Source: Planctomycetaceae bacterium (GTDB taxonomy: Bacteria; Planctomycetota; Planctomycetia; Planctomycetales; Planctomycetaceae). Taken from it: 9,940 bases of DNA. Every line of letters begins with the position of its first letter. Position 1 is the first letter of the stretch. The position numbers and the translations under genes were made by a program. The DNA is taken from the NCBI GenBank assembly GCA_027080405.1, contig JALWSL010000825.1:1-9940 (forward strand), read 5' to 3'. Of this stretch, positions 1 through 6,161 are shown piece after piece. The notes under the pieces were generated by a model. The model saw only the letters and a list, made by a program, of their open reading frames with translations, did no database searches and was not told the DNA's origin.

Positions 1-1370
1 GTTTGGGAATCGACCCTTAACGTAGATTGCTCCACCTGATTCTGTTTCTGGCCCTGTCCTTCATTTTGGTTGGAGGCGCGAGCTTCCTGTTCCGATGTTT
101 CCGGAGCCTCTGCTTTTTCTTCTGAACCCGGATCTTTCAATTCACCTGCAGAGTTCGGAGCGGGAACAGCCGAATTTTCTGCGATCGATTCTTCCTGCTG
201 ATTCTGCGCTGGCACATTCGACTGATCCTGTGCGGATCGGTTGCGATCTCCATCCGTTTCTGCTGTTTGAATTTGAACTATATCGTCCTGAGAGGGCTGT
301 TGTGCAATTTCAGGGTTGTTGTCGCCGTCTGTTTGAGCCTGTTCAATAACCTGCTGTTCCTGTGCTGCATCAACTTGCCGCACGGCGTTCACGTTCAGAT
401 CAATCGGTTCCTGACTGTCCCGCAAAGACTCCGTCTCTCCCGCAGTGGCGTTCTCTGTTTGATCTCCCAACTGCAAACCCTGACCACTTTCTTCAGCTTG
501 GGAAGCATCGATTCCGGGAAGATCGTTCTGTTCCTGCGGATTGGAATCGGAACTTTTCTGTGGGCCATTTTCTGGCGCATCATCATTTTGGCTAGAGTTG
601 GCCGAAGAAGCCTGGTCGCTGGACAGATCCTGCTGATTGGGAGTTTGTCCCTGCAGCGCATTGGCCAGCCCTTTTGAAATAACAGGAGGCTGCGAGTTCT
701 CGTCATCGGTGGATTCACTGTTCCGAGTGAAATCGTCAGAGTCACTATTTGATCGAATCCCTTCCGAAACATGTCTCAGCAAGCCGGCGGGAACATTTCC
801 GTTCTCACTTTTCGATCCGATTGAACCGATCTCATCTTGTGGAGTTTCTCTGTTCTCCGGTCGGTTCTCGGGGCTGTTCCCGGATTGTTGCGGCTCATTT
901 TGCTGCAACGAGTCAACGGAATCAGATGATTCTGTAACCGGTGGCGAATTGTCGGTTGGTTCCGGATGATCCGCCAGTCTCCCGCTGATGGTATCTGGCC
1001 GGGAGGCAGTTTGGTCGTTTTGCACTGGAGGAAGTTGATTTGTCTCCTGCTGACTCTCGGCTGCTTTTTGTCGACGTGAACGCTTCGGACGAGAAATTCG
1101 ATTTTCCGATGCTGCTGCTGGTTGGGGACGCTCGCGCCGATCCGTTTCTCGAATTGATCGAGGCTTCTGCTGTGTCGATTCCGCAGAACTCGGCGTTCGA
1201 TCCGTTTTCTCATCGACCGAACGAGAACGCAAGCGATCCTCAAAAGAGGCAGTCCGTTCGGTATTGGCCTCCTGCTGCCCTTTTTCAAACAGAGTTTGAA
1301 TCAGGCTGTTTCCGGAGTTGGACAAGTCCCTGACGAATGAAACGGGAGGCAGAATATGATTGCGTGGCAT
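1..1370 (-). CDS. fliK: FliK-type hook-length control protein, N-terminal part (runs off left edge)
   Basis: One reading frame stays open from about 1529 down to base 1, with no stop before the window edge, so the gene is partial and its C-terminus is missing. From the ATG at 1370 (MPRNHILPPVSF...) 456 codons are visible. The product is hydrophilic and low in complexity, rich in Q, N, S, E, D and P. It has four Phe (three of them in the first ~40 residues) and no Trp, Tyr or Cys, so it is probably disordered. FliK proteins are secreted rulers with a long flexible N-terminal part and a folded C-terminal domain that switches export specificity; that domain would lie off the left edge. The assignment rests on composition and on position after fliJ and the MotE-like gene, not on the diagnostic domain. 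The start is uncertain. In-frame ATGs also occur at 1445 (GGAGG 12 bases upstream) and 1529, but the residues they add are W-, C- and F-containing and unlike the rest. Confidence 0.75.
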   Translation of the reverse strand, partial: MPRNHILPPVSFVRDLSNSGNSLIQTLFEKGQQEANTERTASFEDRLRSRSVDEKTDRTPSSAESTQQKPRSIRETDRRERPQPAAASENRISRPKRSRRQKAAESQQETNQLPPVQNDQTASRPDTISGRLADHPEPTDNSPPVTESSDSVDSLQQNEPQQSGNSPENRPENRETPQDEIGSIGSKSENGNVPAGLLRHVSEGIRSNSDSDDFTRNSESTDDENSQPPVISKGLANALQGQTPNQQDLSSDQASSANSSQNDDAPENGPQKSSDSNPQEQNDLPGIDASQAEESGQGLQLGDQTENATAGETESLRDSQEPIDLNVNAVRQVDAAQEQQVIEQAQTDGDNNPEIAQQPSQDDIVQIQTAETDGDRNRSAQDQSNVPAQNQQEESIAENSAVPAPNSAGELKDPGSEEKAEAPETSEQEARASNQNEGQGQKQNQVEQSTLRVDSQ

Positions 1371-1558
1371 CGTCCATGAGCCTTGAAAAAATGACAACGG
1401 AAAACATCCGCGGAACACCGTCGAGTCTTCATCGCGTCCCGGCATCCTTGCCGGATTCCTCCGATTCGATCGGTTCCAGACAATTTTCAAGGCGGCTGGA
1501 GCGACAGTCCCCAGTAAGGCGGGTTTCATCCAATTGCCGCAAACATGATGGAGCCTTC

Positions 1559-1613
1559 ATAAAGTATGTTCCGTCCATCAATTCATCTCATCGAGAAACG
1601 GAACACTCTTTAT
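1559..1613 (-). repeat. Hairpin-forming inverted repeat at the end of the MotE-like gene
   Basis: Arms 1559-1574 (ATAAAGTATGTTCCGT on plus) and 1598-1613 (ACGGAACACTCTTTAT on plus) are inverted copies matching at 14 of 16 positions, with a 23-base loop. In minus-strand RNA one of the two mismatches becomes a G-U pair, leaving a single A-A mismatch. The loop itself contains a small TCTC-GAT-GAGA hairpin. The structure covers the TAA stop of the MotE-like gene (1610-1612) and precedes fliK. No T-run follows on either strand, so it is not a classical intrinsic terminator. It could be an mRNA processing or stability element or an attenuator; this is inference. Confidence 0.6.
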
Positions 1614-2296
1614 TGTAATGCTGTCGCTTTCTTGCCATCGTCATCCATCGCCTGCAAAGATTTCTGGACAGGTTCGATGAGCGGACTGCCCTTGTAAATT
1701 GCCTTGTATATATCTTCGGCTTTTTTCGTCCGCGCGATCGGGTCTTTCCCGTTAATTCTTTGACGAAACTGGTCGAGGATTCTGGCCGCATCCTTTTCCG
1801 GCATGCCCTTAAACAAGAGCACAGCATCAGTTACGTCAAGGGCAAGCAGTTTTTCAACGGCTGATTCAGGTTCCATTTTCAGCAGAATCCCCCGTGCCTG
1901 CACGACTGCTTCAGAGGTGATCTTCTCCTGTTCTTTTTTCAGCTCTTTACGAAAGGTTTTCCTAACTTGCTCAAGTTTCCCACGTTTACTGGTGATGGAG
2001 TTCGTTTGATCTTCTATCGCCTGTTGAAAAATCGCCAGTTCGCTTTCACGTGCGGAAATACTGAGGATTTTGGCCGCTCTGGCTTTGACGATATCCTCGT
2101 AAGAGGGCATTTCCTGCTGTTTTTCAGAAGATTCATCATCAACTTTGATTGGTTCTCCCTTGAGTATGGCAACGATATTTTCGGCCGATTCGCGCGTCAG
2201 ATTTCCCTGTCCCCATGCGAACCCGAGCGCAGCCACCCCCGTCAGCACCGTCGCGGTGCAGAAGATGGCAATGACCATACCAAGTATGCGGAACAT
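1610..2296 (-). CDS. MotE/YlxF/FlbB-like membrane-anchored flagellar protein
   Basis: The product has 228 residues. It has one N-terminal membrane segment (about residues 5-27, FRILGMVIAIFCTATVLTGV), then a charged linker. A long Glu/Lys/Gln-rich coiled coil follows (about 65-130), then a compact helical domain (about 136-185) with LLKMEPESAVEKLLALDV and FKGMPEKDAARILDQF. That last domain resembles the MgtE N-terminal fold also related to the FliG middle domain. This architecture is known in MotE of alphaproteobacteria (chaperone of the periplasmic stator protein MotC), in Borrelia FlbB (collar and stator assembly) and in Bacillus YlxF. Position between fliJ and fliK is the same as for ylxF and flbB. 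The ATG at 2296 has AGGAAG five bases upstream. It probably acts at the inner-membrane periphery of the motor; the exact role cannot be read from sequence. Confidence 0.8.
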   Translation of the reverse strand: MFRILGMVIAIFCTATVLTGVAALGFAWGQGNLTRESAENIVAILKGEPIKVDDESSEKQQEMPSYEDIVKARAAKILSISARESELAIFQQAIEDQTNSITSKRGKLEQVRKTFRKELKKEQEKITSEAVVQARGILLKMEPESAVEKLLALDVTDAVLLFKGMPEKDAARILDQFRQRINGKDPIARTKKAEDIYKAIYKGSPLIEPVQKSLQAMDDDGKKATALQ

Positions 2297-2301
2297 GGGA
2301 A

Positions 2302-2307
2302 CTTCCT
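2302..2307 (-). promoter_or_regulatory. Ribosome binding site of the MotE-like gene
   Basis: Minus-strand AGGAAG lies five bases before the ATG at 2296. It is one of the few clear Shine-Dalgarno motifs in the operon and supports this start. Confidence 0.6.
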
Positions 2308-2331
2308 GTCTTGATCTAAAACGTCAATTTC

Positions 2332-2370
2332 AGCAGTGAGCTGCTTGATTGTGATCAGCTCTTTGAGAGC
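2332..2370 (-). repeat. Cluster of small inverted repeats between fliJ and the MotE-like gene
   Basis: Three overlapping short inverted repeats lie in the 83-base spacer: AGCAG/CTGCT (2332-2336 and 2341-2345), GAGCTG/CAGCTC (2338-2343 and 2356-2361) and GCTCT/AGAGC (2358-2362 and 2366-2370). The first two are mutually exclusive, so alternative RNA folds are possible. The stems are only 5-6 bp and chance occurrence is not excluded. No T-run follows. Confidence 0.3.
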
Positions 2371-2379
2371 CGGGAACAG

Positions 2380-2835
2380 TCAAAATTGAATTTGTTGTGC
2401 CGCACTCCAACTGTCCTGCATTTCTGTTTCGAGTTGTTTTGTTTCCAGATATTCCTGTTTTTTCAAACGTTTTTCTTTCAACTGCTCCAACGCCTTCACC
2501 GCTGCATCGGCTTGCTGGACGGCTTTTCTGCAGAGTTCGAGTTGCTCTCTGACCTGTTCCAGTTGCAGATTGACCTGACGTAGTTTCCAATCAATCTGGG
2601 TCAGGTAGAATCTTCGCGATGCATTCTGTTGAACGTTGATTTTTCCCTGGTTGCTTCCAACACGGATTTCTTCGCTGACCTGTTCCCGTTCTGCCTGTGT
2701 CCGCTCTATTTCCTGTGAGAGGTCGGATTCCTGTCTGAGGACATCGGCGAGTACCTGCCTGCATTGATCCCGTTGGAATTTGCGATACTTCATCAGGGAT
2801 TCAAGTTGAAATTTGAACTTGGCCATCTGTTTCAC
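2380..2835 (-). CDS. fliJ: FliJ, flagellar export ATPase stalk protein
   Basis: The product has 151 residues from the GTG at 2835, or 148 from the ATG at 2826 (MAKFKFQLESLMKYRKF). It is almost entirely a Gln/Glu/Arg/Lys-rich helical coiled coil, as in FliJ, whose usual length is about 145-150. The opening F-x-F-x-L-x-x-L-x-x-Y-R pattern is typical of the family. FliJ sits as a central stalk in the FliI hexamer, contacts FlhA and couples the ATPase to proton-driven export. GAAGGG lies four bases before the GTG but 13 before the ATG, which favours the GTG slightly. It follows fliI after 19 bases and precedes the MotE-like gene, as in Bacillus and Borrelia. The family has little sequence identity, so the call rests on pattern plus position. 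Confidence 0.9.
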   Translation of the reverse strand: MKQMAKFKFQLESLMKYRKFQRDQCRQVLADVLRQESDLSQEIERTQAEREQVSEEIRVGSNQGKINVQQNASRRFYLTQIDWKLRQVNLQLEQVREQLELCRKAVQQADAAVKALEQLKEKRLKKQEYLETKQLETEMQDSWSAAQQIQF

Positions 2836-2854
2836 TTATCCCTTCTCTCAATTG

Positions 2855-4180
2855 TCACGAAGCGGCAGCAAATTGTTGATTGAGGTCCATCTGCGAAGCC
2901 AGTTGAAGCAGTTTGTCAATTGTCTGGCTCATTTCCGTATGCGTGGTCGGTGGCTGTTGCAGAAACTGGTCGATTTTCGATTTCAACTGAATGGCACGAT
3001 CGACCAGGCGACTGGTGCCATGTTGATAGGCGCCGATGTTGATTAGATCTTCCGACTGTCTGTACGCGGCGATCAACTGTTTCATCTGTTGAGCGGCTTC
3101 AAGATGGTCGCTCGAAACCAATTCGTTCATCAATCGACTGATACTGCCGAGCACATCGATCGCAGGCCAATGCGATTGGTGAGCCAGATCACGCGAGAGA
3201 ACAATGTGACCATCCAGGATTCCGCGGACCGAGTCGGAAATGGGCTCATTCGTATCATCCCCTTCCACCAGAACCGTGTAGAGTCCGGTGATACTCCCTT
3301 TTTCCGTCGTTCCACTCCGTTCCAGCAATCGTGGCAGCAGGGCGAAGACCGAAGGGGGAAAACCACGTGTCGCCGGCGGTTCACCGCCTGCCAGACCAAT
3401 TTCCCGTTGGGCCAAAGCGTACCGTGTCACGCTATCCATCATCAAAAGGACATCCTTTCCGCGATCACGAAAGTATTCAGCAATCGCGGTTCCGACATGA
3501 GCACATCGGCGGCGCAACAGTGCGGATTCTTCGCTGGTGGCGACAACAAGAACGGATTTCTTCATTCCCTCCGGGCCAAGATCACGTTCCAGGAATTCCC
3601 GTACTTCCCGCCCCCGTTCGCCGACCAGCACAACAACATTGACATCAGCCGAGGCATATTTTGCCAATTGGCCAAGCAGCGTACTCTTCCCGACCCCACT
3701 GCCTGCAAAAATACCGAGCCGTTGACCCTTGCCACATGTCAGCAGTGAATCGATCGCACGAACTCCTGTCTCCATGACCTCTGTAATCCGCGGTCGGGTC
3801 AAGGGGGGAATCGGCGGTGTCTGTAACGAAACCGCATGAGGGAGAATCGCAGGGAGCTTTTCGTCTATGAATTCACCCTGAGCGTTGATGACACGCCCGA
3901 GCAGTTCTTCACCAACCCGCAATTTCATCGAGGATTGCCTCAGTTCGACCAGATCGCCGCGCTTGACGCCTGTTAAATCGCTATAGGGCTGGACAATGAT
4001 TTCCTGATCCCGCAGTCCAATCACTTCCGCATCAATCGGTTCGCGATGATTGCAGTTGATTCTGCAAAGTGAACCGATGGGCGCAGGCAGTCCGCGAACT
4101 TGCGCAGTCATCCCGACCACCTGGGTAATTCGTCCACTCAACCCGTAAGGAATAATCGAATTCAGTTGCTGTTTCCACAT
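2855..4180 (-). CDS. fliI: FliI, flagellum-specific export ATPase
   Basis: The product has 441 residues from the ATG at 4180 (MWKQQLNSIIPYGLSGRI), the usual FliI length. It is the F1-beta-like ATPase of the flagellar type III export apparatus, on the cytoplasmic side with FliH and FliJ. Visible motifs are Walker A GSGVGKST (160-167), the GERGRE segment with the catalytic Glu (188-193), Walker B VLLMMDS (244-250), the LAGGEPPATRGFPPSVF loop (263-279) and the ATPase alpha/beta signature PAIDVLGSIS (339-348). The C-terminus is helical. The frame extends upstream to a GTG at 4273, but those 31 residues are not FliI-like, so I chose 4180. No Shine-Dalgarno motif precedes 4180. The spacer to fliH is 124 bases, long for this operon. 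Confidence 0.97.
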   Translation of the reverse strand: MWKQQLNSIIPYGLSGRITQVVGMTAQVRGLPAPIGSLCRINCNHREPIDAEVIGLRDQEIIVQPYSDLTGVKRGDLVELRQSSMKLRVGEELLGRVINAQGEFIDEKLPAILPHAVSLQTPPIPPLTRPRITEVMETGVRAIDSLLTCGKGQRLGIFAGSGVGKSTLLGQLAKYASADVNVVVLVGERGREVREFLERDLGPEGMKKSVLVVATSEESALLRRRCAHVGTAIAEYFRDRGKDVLLMMDSVTRYALAQREIGLAGGEPPATRGFPPSVFALLPRLLERSGTTEKGSITGLYTVLVEGDDTNEPISDSVRGILDGHIVLSRDLAHQSHWPAIDVLGSISRLMNELVSSDHLEAAQQMKQLIAAYRQSEDLINIGAYQHGTSRLVDRAIQLKSKIDQFLQQPPTTHTEMSQTIDKLLQLASQMDLNQQFAAAS

Positions 4181-4229
4181 GGTTCTGTATCGTTCTGTTC
4201 TGCACTTTTTTATCTTGAAACGTAATGGC

Positions 4230-4246
4230 CGTGCGGGGATTGCACG
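4230..4246 (-). repeat. Small GC-rich hairpin in the fliI leader
   Basis: CGTGC (4230-4234) and GCACG (4242-4246) form a 5-bp GC-rich inverted repeat with a 7-base loop. It lies about 50 bases upstream of the fliI ATG, in the 124-base spacer after fliH. No T-run follows on the minus strand. Its role is unknown and it may be chance. Confidence 0.3.
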
Positions 4247-4304
4247 CGTTGAAGACCAATTATCCGGAGGCACTCTGGTACGTCCGGTTGCTCATTGAAG
4301 TCCG

Positions 4305-5009
4305 CTAATCTCCCAGCAATTCTTCTGCGATGCGATCCAGTTGTGTTTCTATTCTCGCATCGATAACACCATGCTCTGTCGTGACGAAAACATCTCCCGA
4401 ATTCAGATTCGGATCAGCAGTCAGGTTCACATGGGCCTGCTGCAATAATGTTTCGATTACGGTTTCTGCGAATTCTTCCAGTGATTCCAGGTCCTGCTCG
4501 GCAACTCGAATCGAAAGTTGTGAATTGCCCACGGTCAACTTCAGAATTTCTTCGAGGCGATCTCTCACAATCTCCGGTGACTGTTTGAGACTGCGATGAA
4601 CCAGCTTTTCCGTAATCGCCATGACCAGTTCAATCGCCTGTGATTCCCAACGCGAAAGACACGCCTGTTTTTCATGTTCAAGATTCTGCGATGCCTCCTG
4701 TAACAGCGGAACGACAGCTTGAATTTTTTTCTGGACGATCTGCTGGGCCTTTTTCTGGATTGCCTGATCGTTCTGTTTTTGCGCGTCCTGCAATCCCCGT
4801 TCGATTCCTTCCTTTCGGCCCTGTTCAGCCGCCTGTTTTTTAATCTGGTTGACTTCCTCCTGCGCCTGTAACAGCATTTGACGGGTTTTTTCCCGAACCG
4901 ATTCCAGGTAATGCTCGCAACGTTTTTTCAAATCTTCATAGTTGAACTGATCGACAGACGATATTTCTGTCAGGGATTCAGCCTTGAGGACTTTGGTGGT
5001 CTGGTTCAT
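4305..5009 (-). CDS. fliH: FliH, regulator and anchor of the FliI ATPase
   Basis: The product has 234 residues. A long charged helix (about 25-120) contains the short GxxxG ladder EQGRKEGIERG (G64, G68, G72) typical of FliH. The C-terminal domain (about 125-234) resembles the V-ATPase E subunit and ends with GDVFVTTEHGVIDARIETQL, close to the conserved FliH/YscL ending. FliH dimers hold FliI, keep it inactive until docking, and tether it to the C-ring through FliN. The N-terminal Trp residues that anchor the E. coli protein are absent (first Trp is W121), so anchoring may differ. The ATG at 5009 has no Shine-Dalgarno motif and is preceded by a pyrimidine-rich tract. The order fliG-fliH-fliI supports the call. 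Confidence 0.93.
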   Translation of the reverse strand: MNQTTKVLKAESLTEISSVDQFNYEDLKKRCEHYLESVREKTRQMLLQAQEEVNQIKKQAAEQGRKEGIERGLQDAQKQNDQAIQKKAQQIVQKKIQAVVPLLQEASQNLEHEKQACLSRWESQAIELVMAITEKLVHRSLKQSPEIVRDRLEEILKLTVGNSQLSIRVAEQDLESLEEFAETVIETLLQQAHVNLTADPNLNSGDVFVTTEHGVIDARIETQLDRIAEELLGD

Positions 5010-5032
5010 GGAACATCAAGGTTCATCTGTTT

Positions 5033-5095
5033 GAGGAAAGATGGGAGTGGAGAAACGGGAATGGAGAAACAGAATGATGGAATGGAATTATGGAA
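5033..5095 (-). promoter_or_regulatory. Pyrimidine-rich leader of fliH with short repeats
   Basis: The minus strand is about 83 percent pyrimidine over these 63 bases (52 of 63). On the plus strand TGGAGAAAC occurs at 5048-5056 and again at 5062-5070, and TGGAATTA is tandem at 5083-5098, running into the fliG stop codon. No Shine-Dalgarno motif is seen before fliH. Similar tracts precede fliF and fliE. A role in translation or mRNA stability is inference. Confidence 0.45.
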
Positions 5096-6088
5096 TTATG
5101 AAATAAACTGTTCGCCATCTGCACCAGCCGAAACGACAATTTCACCGGCATCTTCCAGACGGCGGACCGCATCAACAATTTGTGATTGCATCGCATCGAC
5201 ATCGCTGACGCGGACTTGTCCCAGGAACTCCATTTCCTCCCGCAACATGTCCGCTGCACGTTGCGAAAGATTTCCCAGGATTTTTTCCTTGATTTCTTCC
5301 GATGCGCCTTTCAATGCCAACGCCCATTGGCTGTTGTCGACTTCTTTGAGAAGGGCCTGGATCGCCTTGTCGTCCAGCTTGAGCAGGTCATCGAATACGA
5401 ACATCAGCCGACGAATCTGATCGACCAGTTCGGCGTCGTCTTCTTCCAGCGTTTCCAGAATCCCGCGGTTTGTCATCCGGTCGGTCAGGTTCAGTATCTC
5501 GGCGACAATTGGAACACCTCCGGCTTTGTCCAACTGCTGGTTCAATGTGCTCATCATGCGAAGTTCGAGACTTTTTTCAACATCCTTGACGACTTCCGGG
5601 TTTGTCTGTTCCATGTTGGCGATTCTGCGGATGACTTCCAGCTGTTTGTTGCTGGGAAGCCCGGTCAGCACTTCAGCCGCCTGGTTCGGCTTCAGGTGCG
5701 ACATGACCAGCGCAATGGTCTGTGGATGTTCCTCCAGAATGTAGGTCAACAGGTTTTCTGCAGCGACATTGTGCAAAAAACCGAACGGAACCGAGCTCAT
5801 CGACTGTTTGACGCTTTCAAGAATCGATCCGCCTTCCTCGCCCAGCGCATCTTCCAGCAGATCATTGACTGTCGCCAAACCGCCCCGTTCAATCGGGGTG
5901 CGCTCTCGGGCCGCGTTATAAAATTCGTCCAGAACCTTTTCCTGTTCTGCCCGACTGACATTTTCCAGTTGGGCAATCTGCAACGTCACTTTTTCCACCA
6001 GATCGCGGGGCATCTGGGCGATCACCTCCTTGGCGATCGGTTTATCCAGACTAAGCAGTAAAATGGCTGATTTTCTGATCGCATCCAT
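5096..6088 (-). CDS. fliG: FliG, flagellar rotor and switch protein
   Basis: The product has 330 residues, the usual FliG length. The N-terminal domain (about 1-95, RKSAILLLSLDKPIAKEV) binds the C-terminus of FliF. The middle domain carries the EHPQT motif at residues 120-124, which contacts FliM. The C-terminal domain (about 215-318) holds the torque helix. Aligned by eye with E. coli K264, R281, D288, D289 and R297, this protein has K260, R277, E284, E285 and R293, so all charges are kept with Asp changed to Glu. FliG forms the ring on the cytoplasmic face of the MS ring and receives torque from the stators. The ATG at 6088 gives a standard FliG start; no clear Shine-Dalgarno motif precedes it. 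Confidence 0.97.
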   Translation of the reverse strand: MDAIRKSAILLLSLDKPIAKEVIAQMPRDLVEKVTLQIAQLENVSRAEQEKVLDEFYNAARERTPIERGGLATVNDLLEDALGEEGGSILESVKQSMSSVPFGFLHNVAAENLLTYILEEHPQTIALVMSHLKPNQAAEVLTGLPSNKQLEVIRRIANMEQTNPEVVKDVEKSLELRMMSTLNQQLDKAGGVPIVAEILNLTDRMTNRGILETLEEDDAELVDQIRRLMFVFDDLLKLDDKAIQALLKEVDNSQWALALKGASEEIKEKILGNLSQRAADMLREEMEFLGQVRVSDVDAMQSQIVDAVRRLEDAGEIVVSAGADGEQFIS

Positions 6089-6109
6089 GCTTTCAAAACC
6101 TGTTACTTC

Positions 6110-6137
6110 ATCTTCCAGTAAAAATCTTCCCGTAAAG
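6110..6137. repeat. 14-bp tandem repeat in the fliF-fliG spacer
   Basis: ATCTTCCAGTAAAA (6110-6123) is followed directly by ATCTTCCCGTAAAG (6124-6137), matching at 12 of 14 positions. On the coding strand each copy contains GGAAGA. The repeat lies 22-49 bases before the fliG start. It may come from slippage; function is unknown. Confidence 0.5.
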
Positions 6138-6161
6138 GAGTGCTCTGCCTCCCGGTTTTAT

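Noticed and set aside
95..969. Several plus-strand ORFs over the fliK region
   Set aside because: They are antisense to a continuous minus-strand coding frame and show no recognisable domain.
776..1288. 170-codon minus-strand ORF inside the fliK region
   Set aside because: It is out of frame with the long open fliK frame, and its Arg-rich composition is what an antiphase reading gives.
3089..3748. 219-codon plus-strand ORF opposite fliI
   Set aside because: It is antisense to the conserved ATPase core and has no start signal or domain.
4181..4273. 31-residue N-terminal extension of FliI from a GTG
   Set aside because: The extension is basic and irregular, and the standard FliI N-terminus begins at the ATG at 4180.
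5186..6061. 291-codon plus-strand ORF opposite fliG
   Set aside because: It is the reverse shadow of a clearly conserved fliG; the translation is rich in F, H, Q and C without family features.
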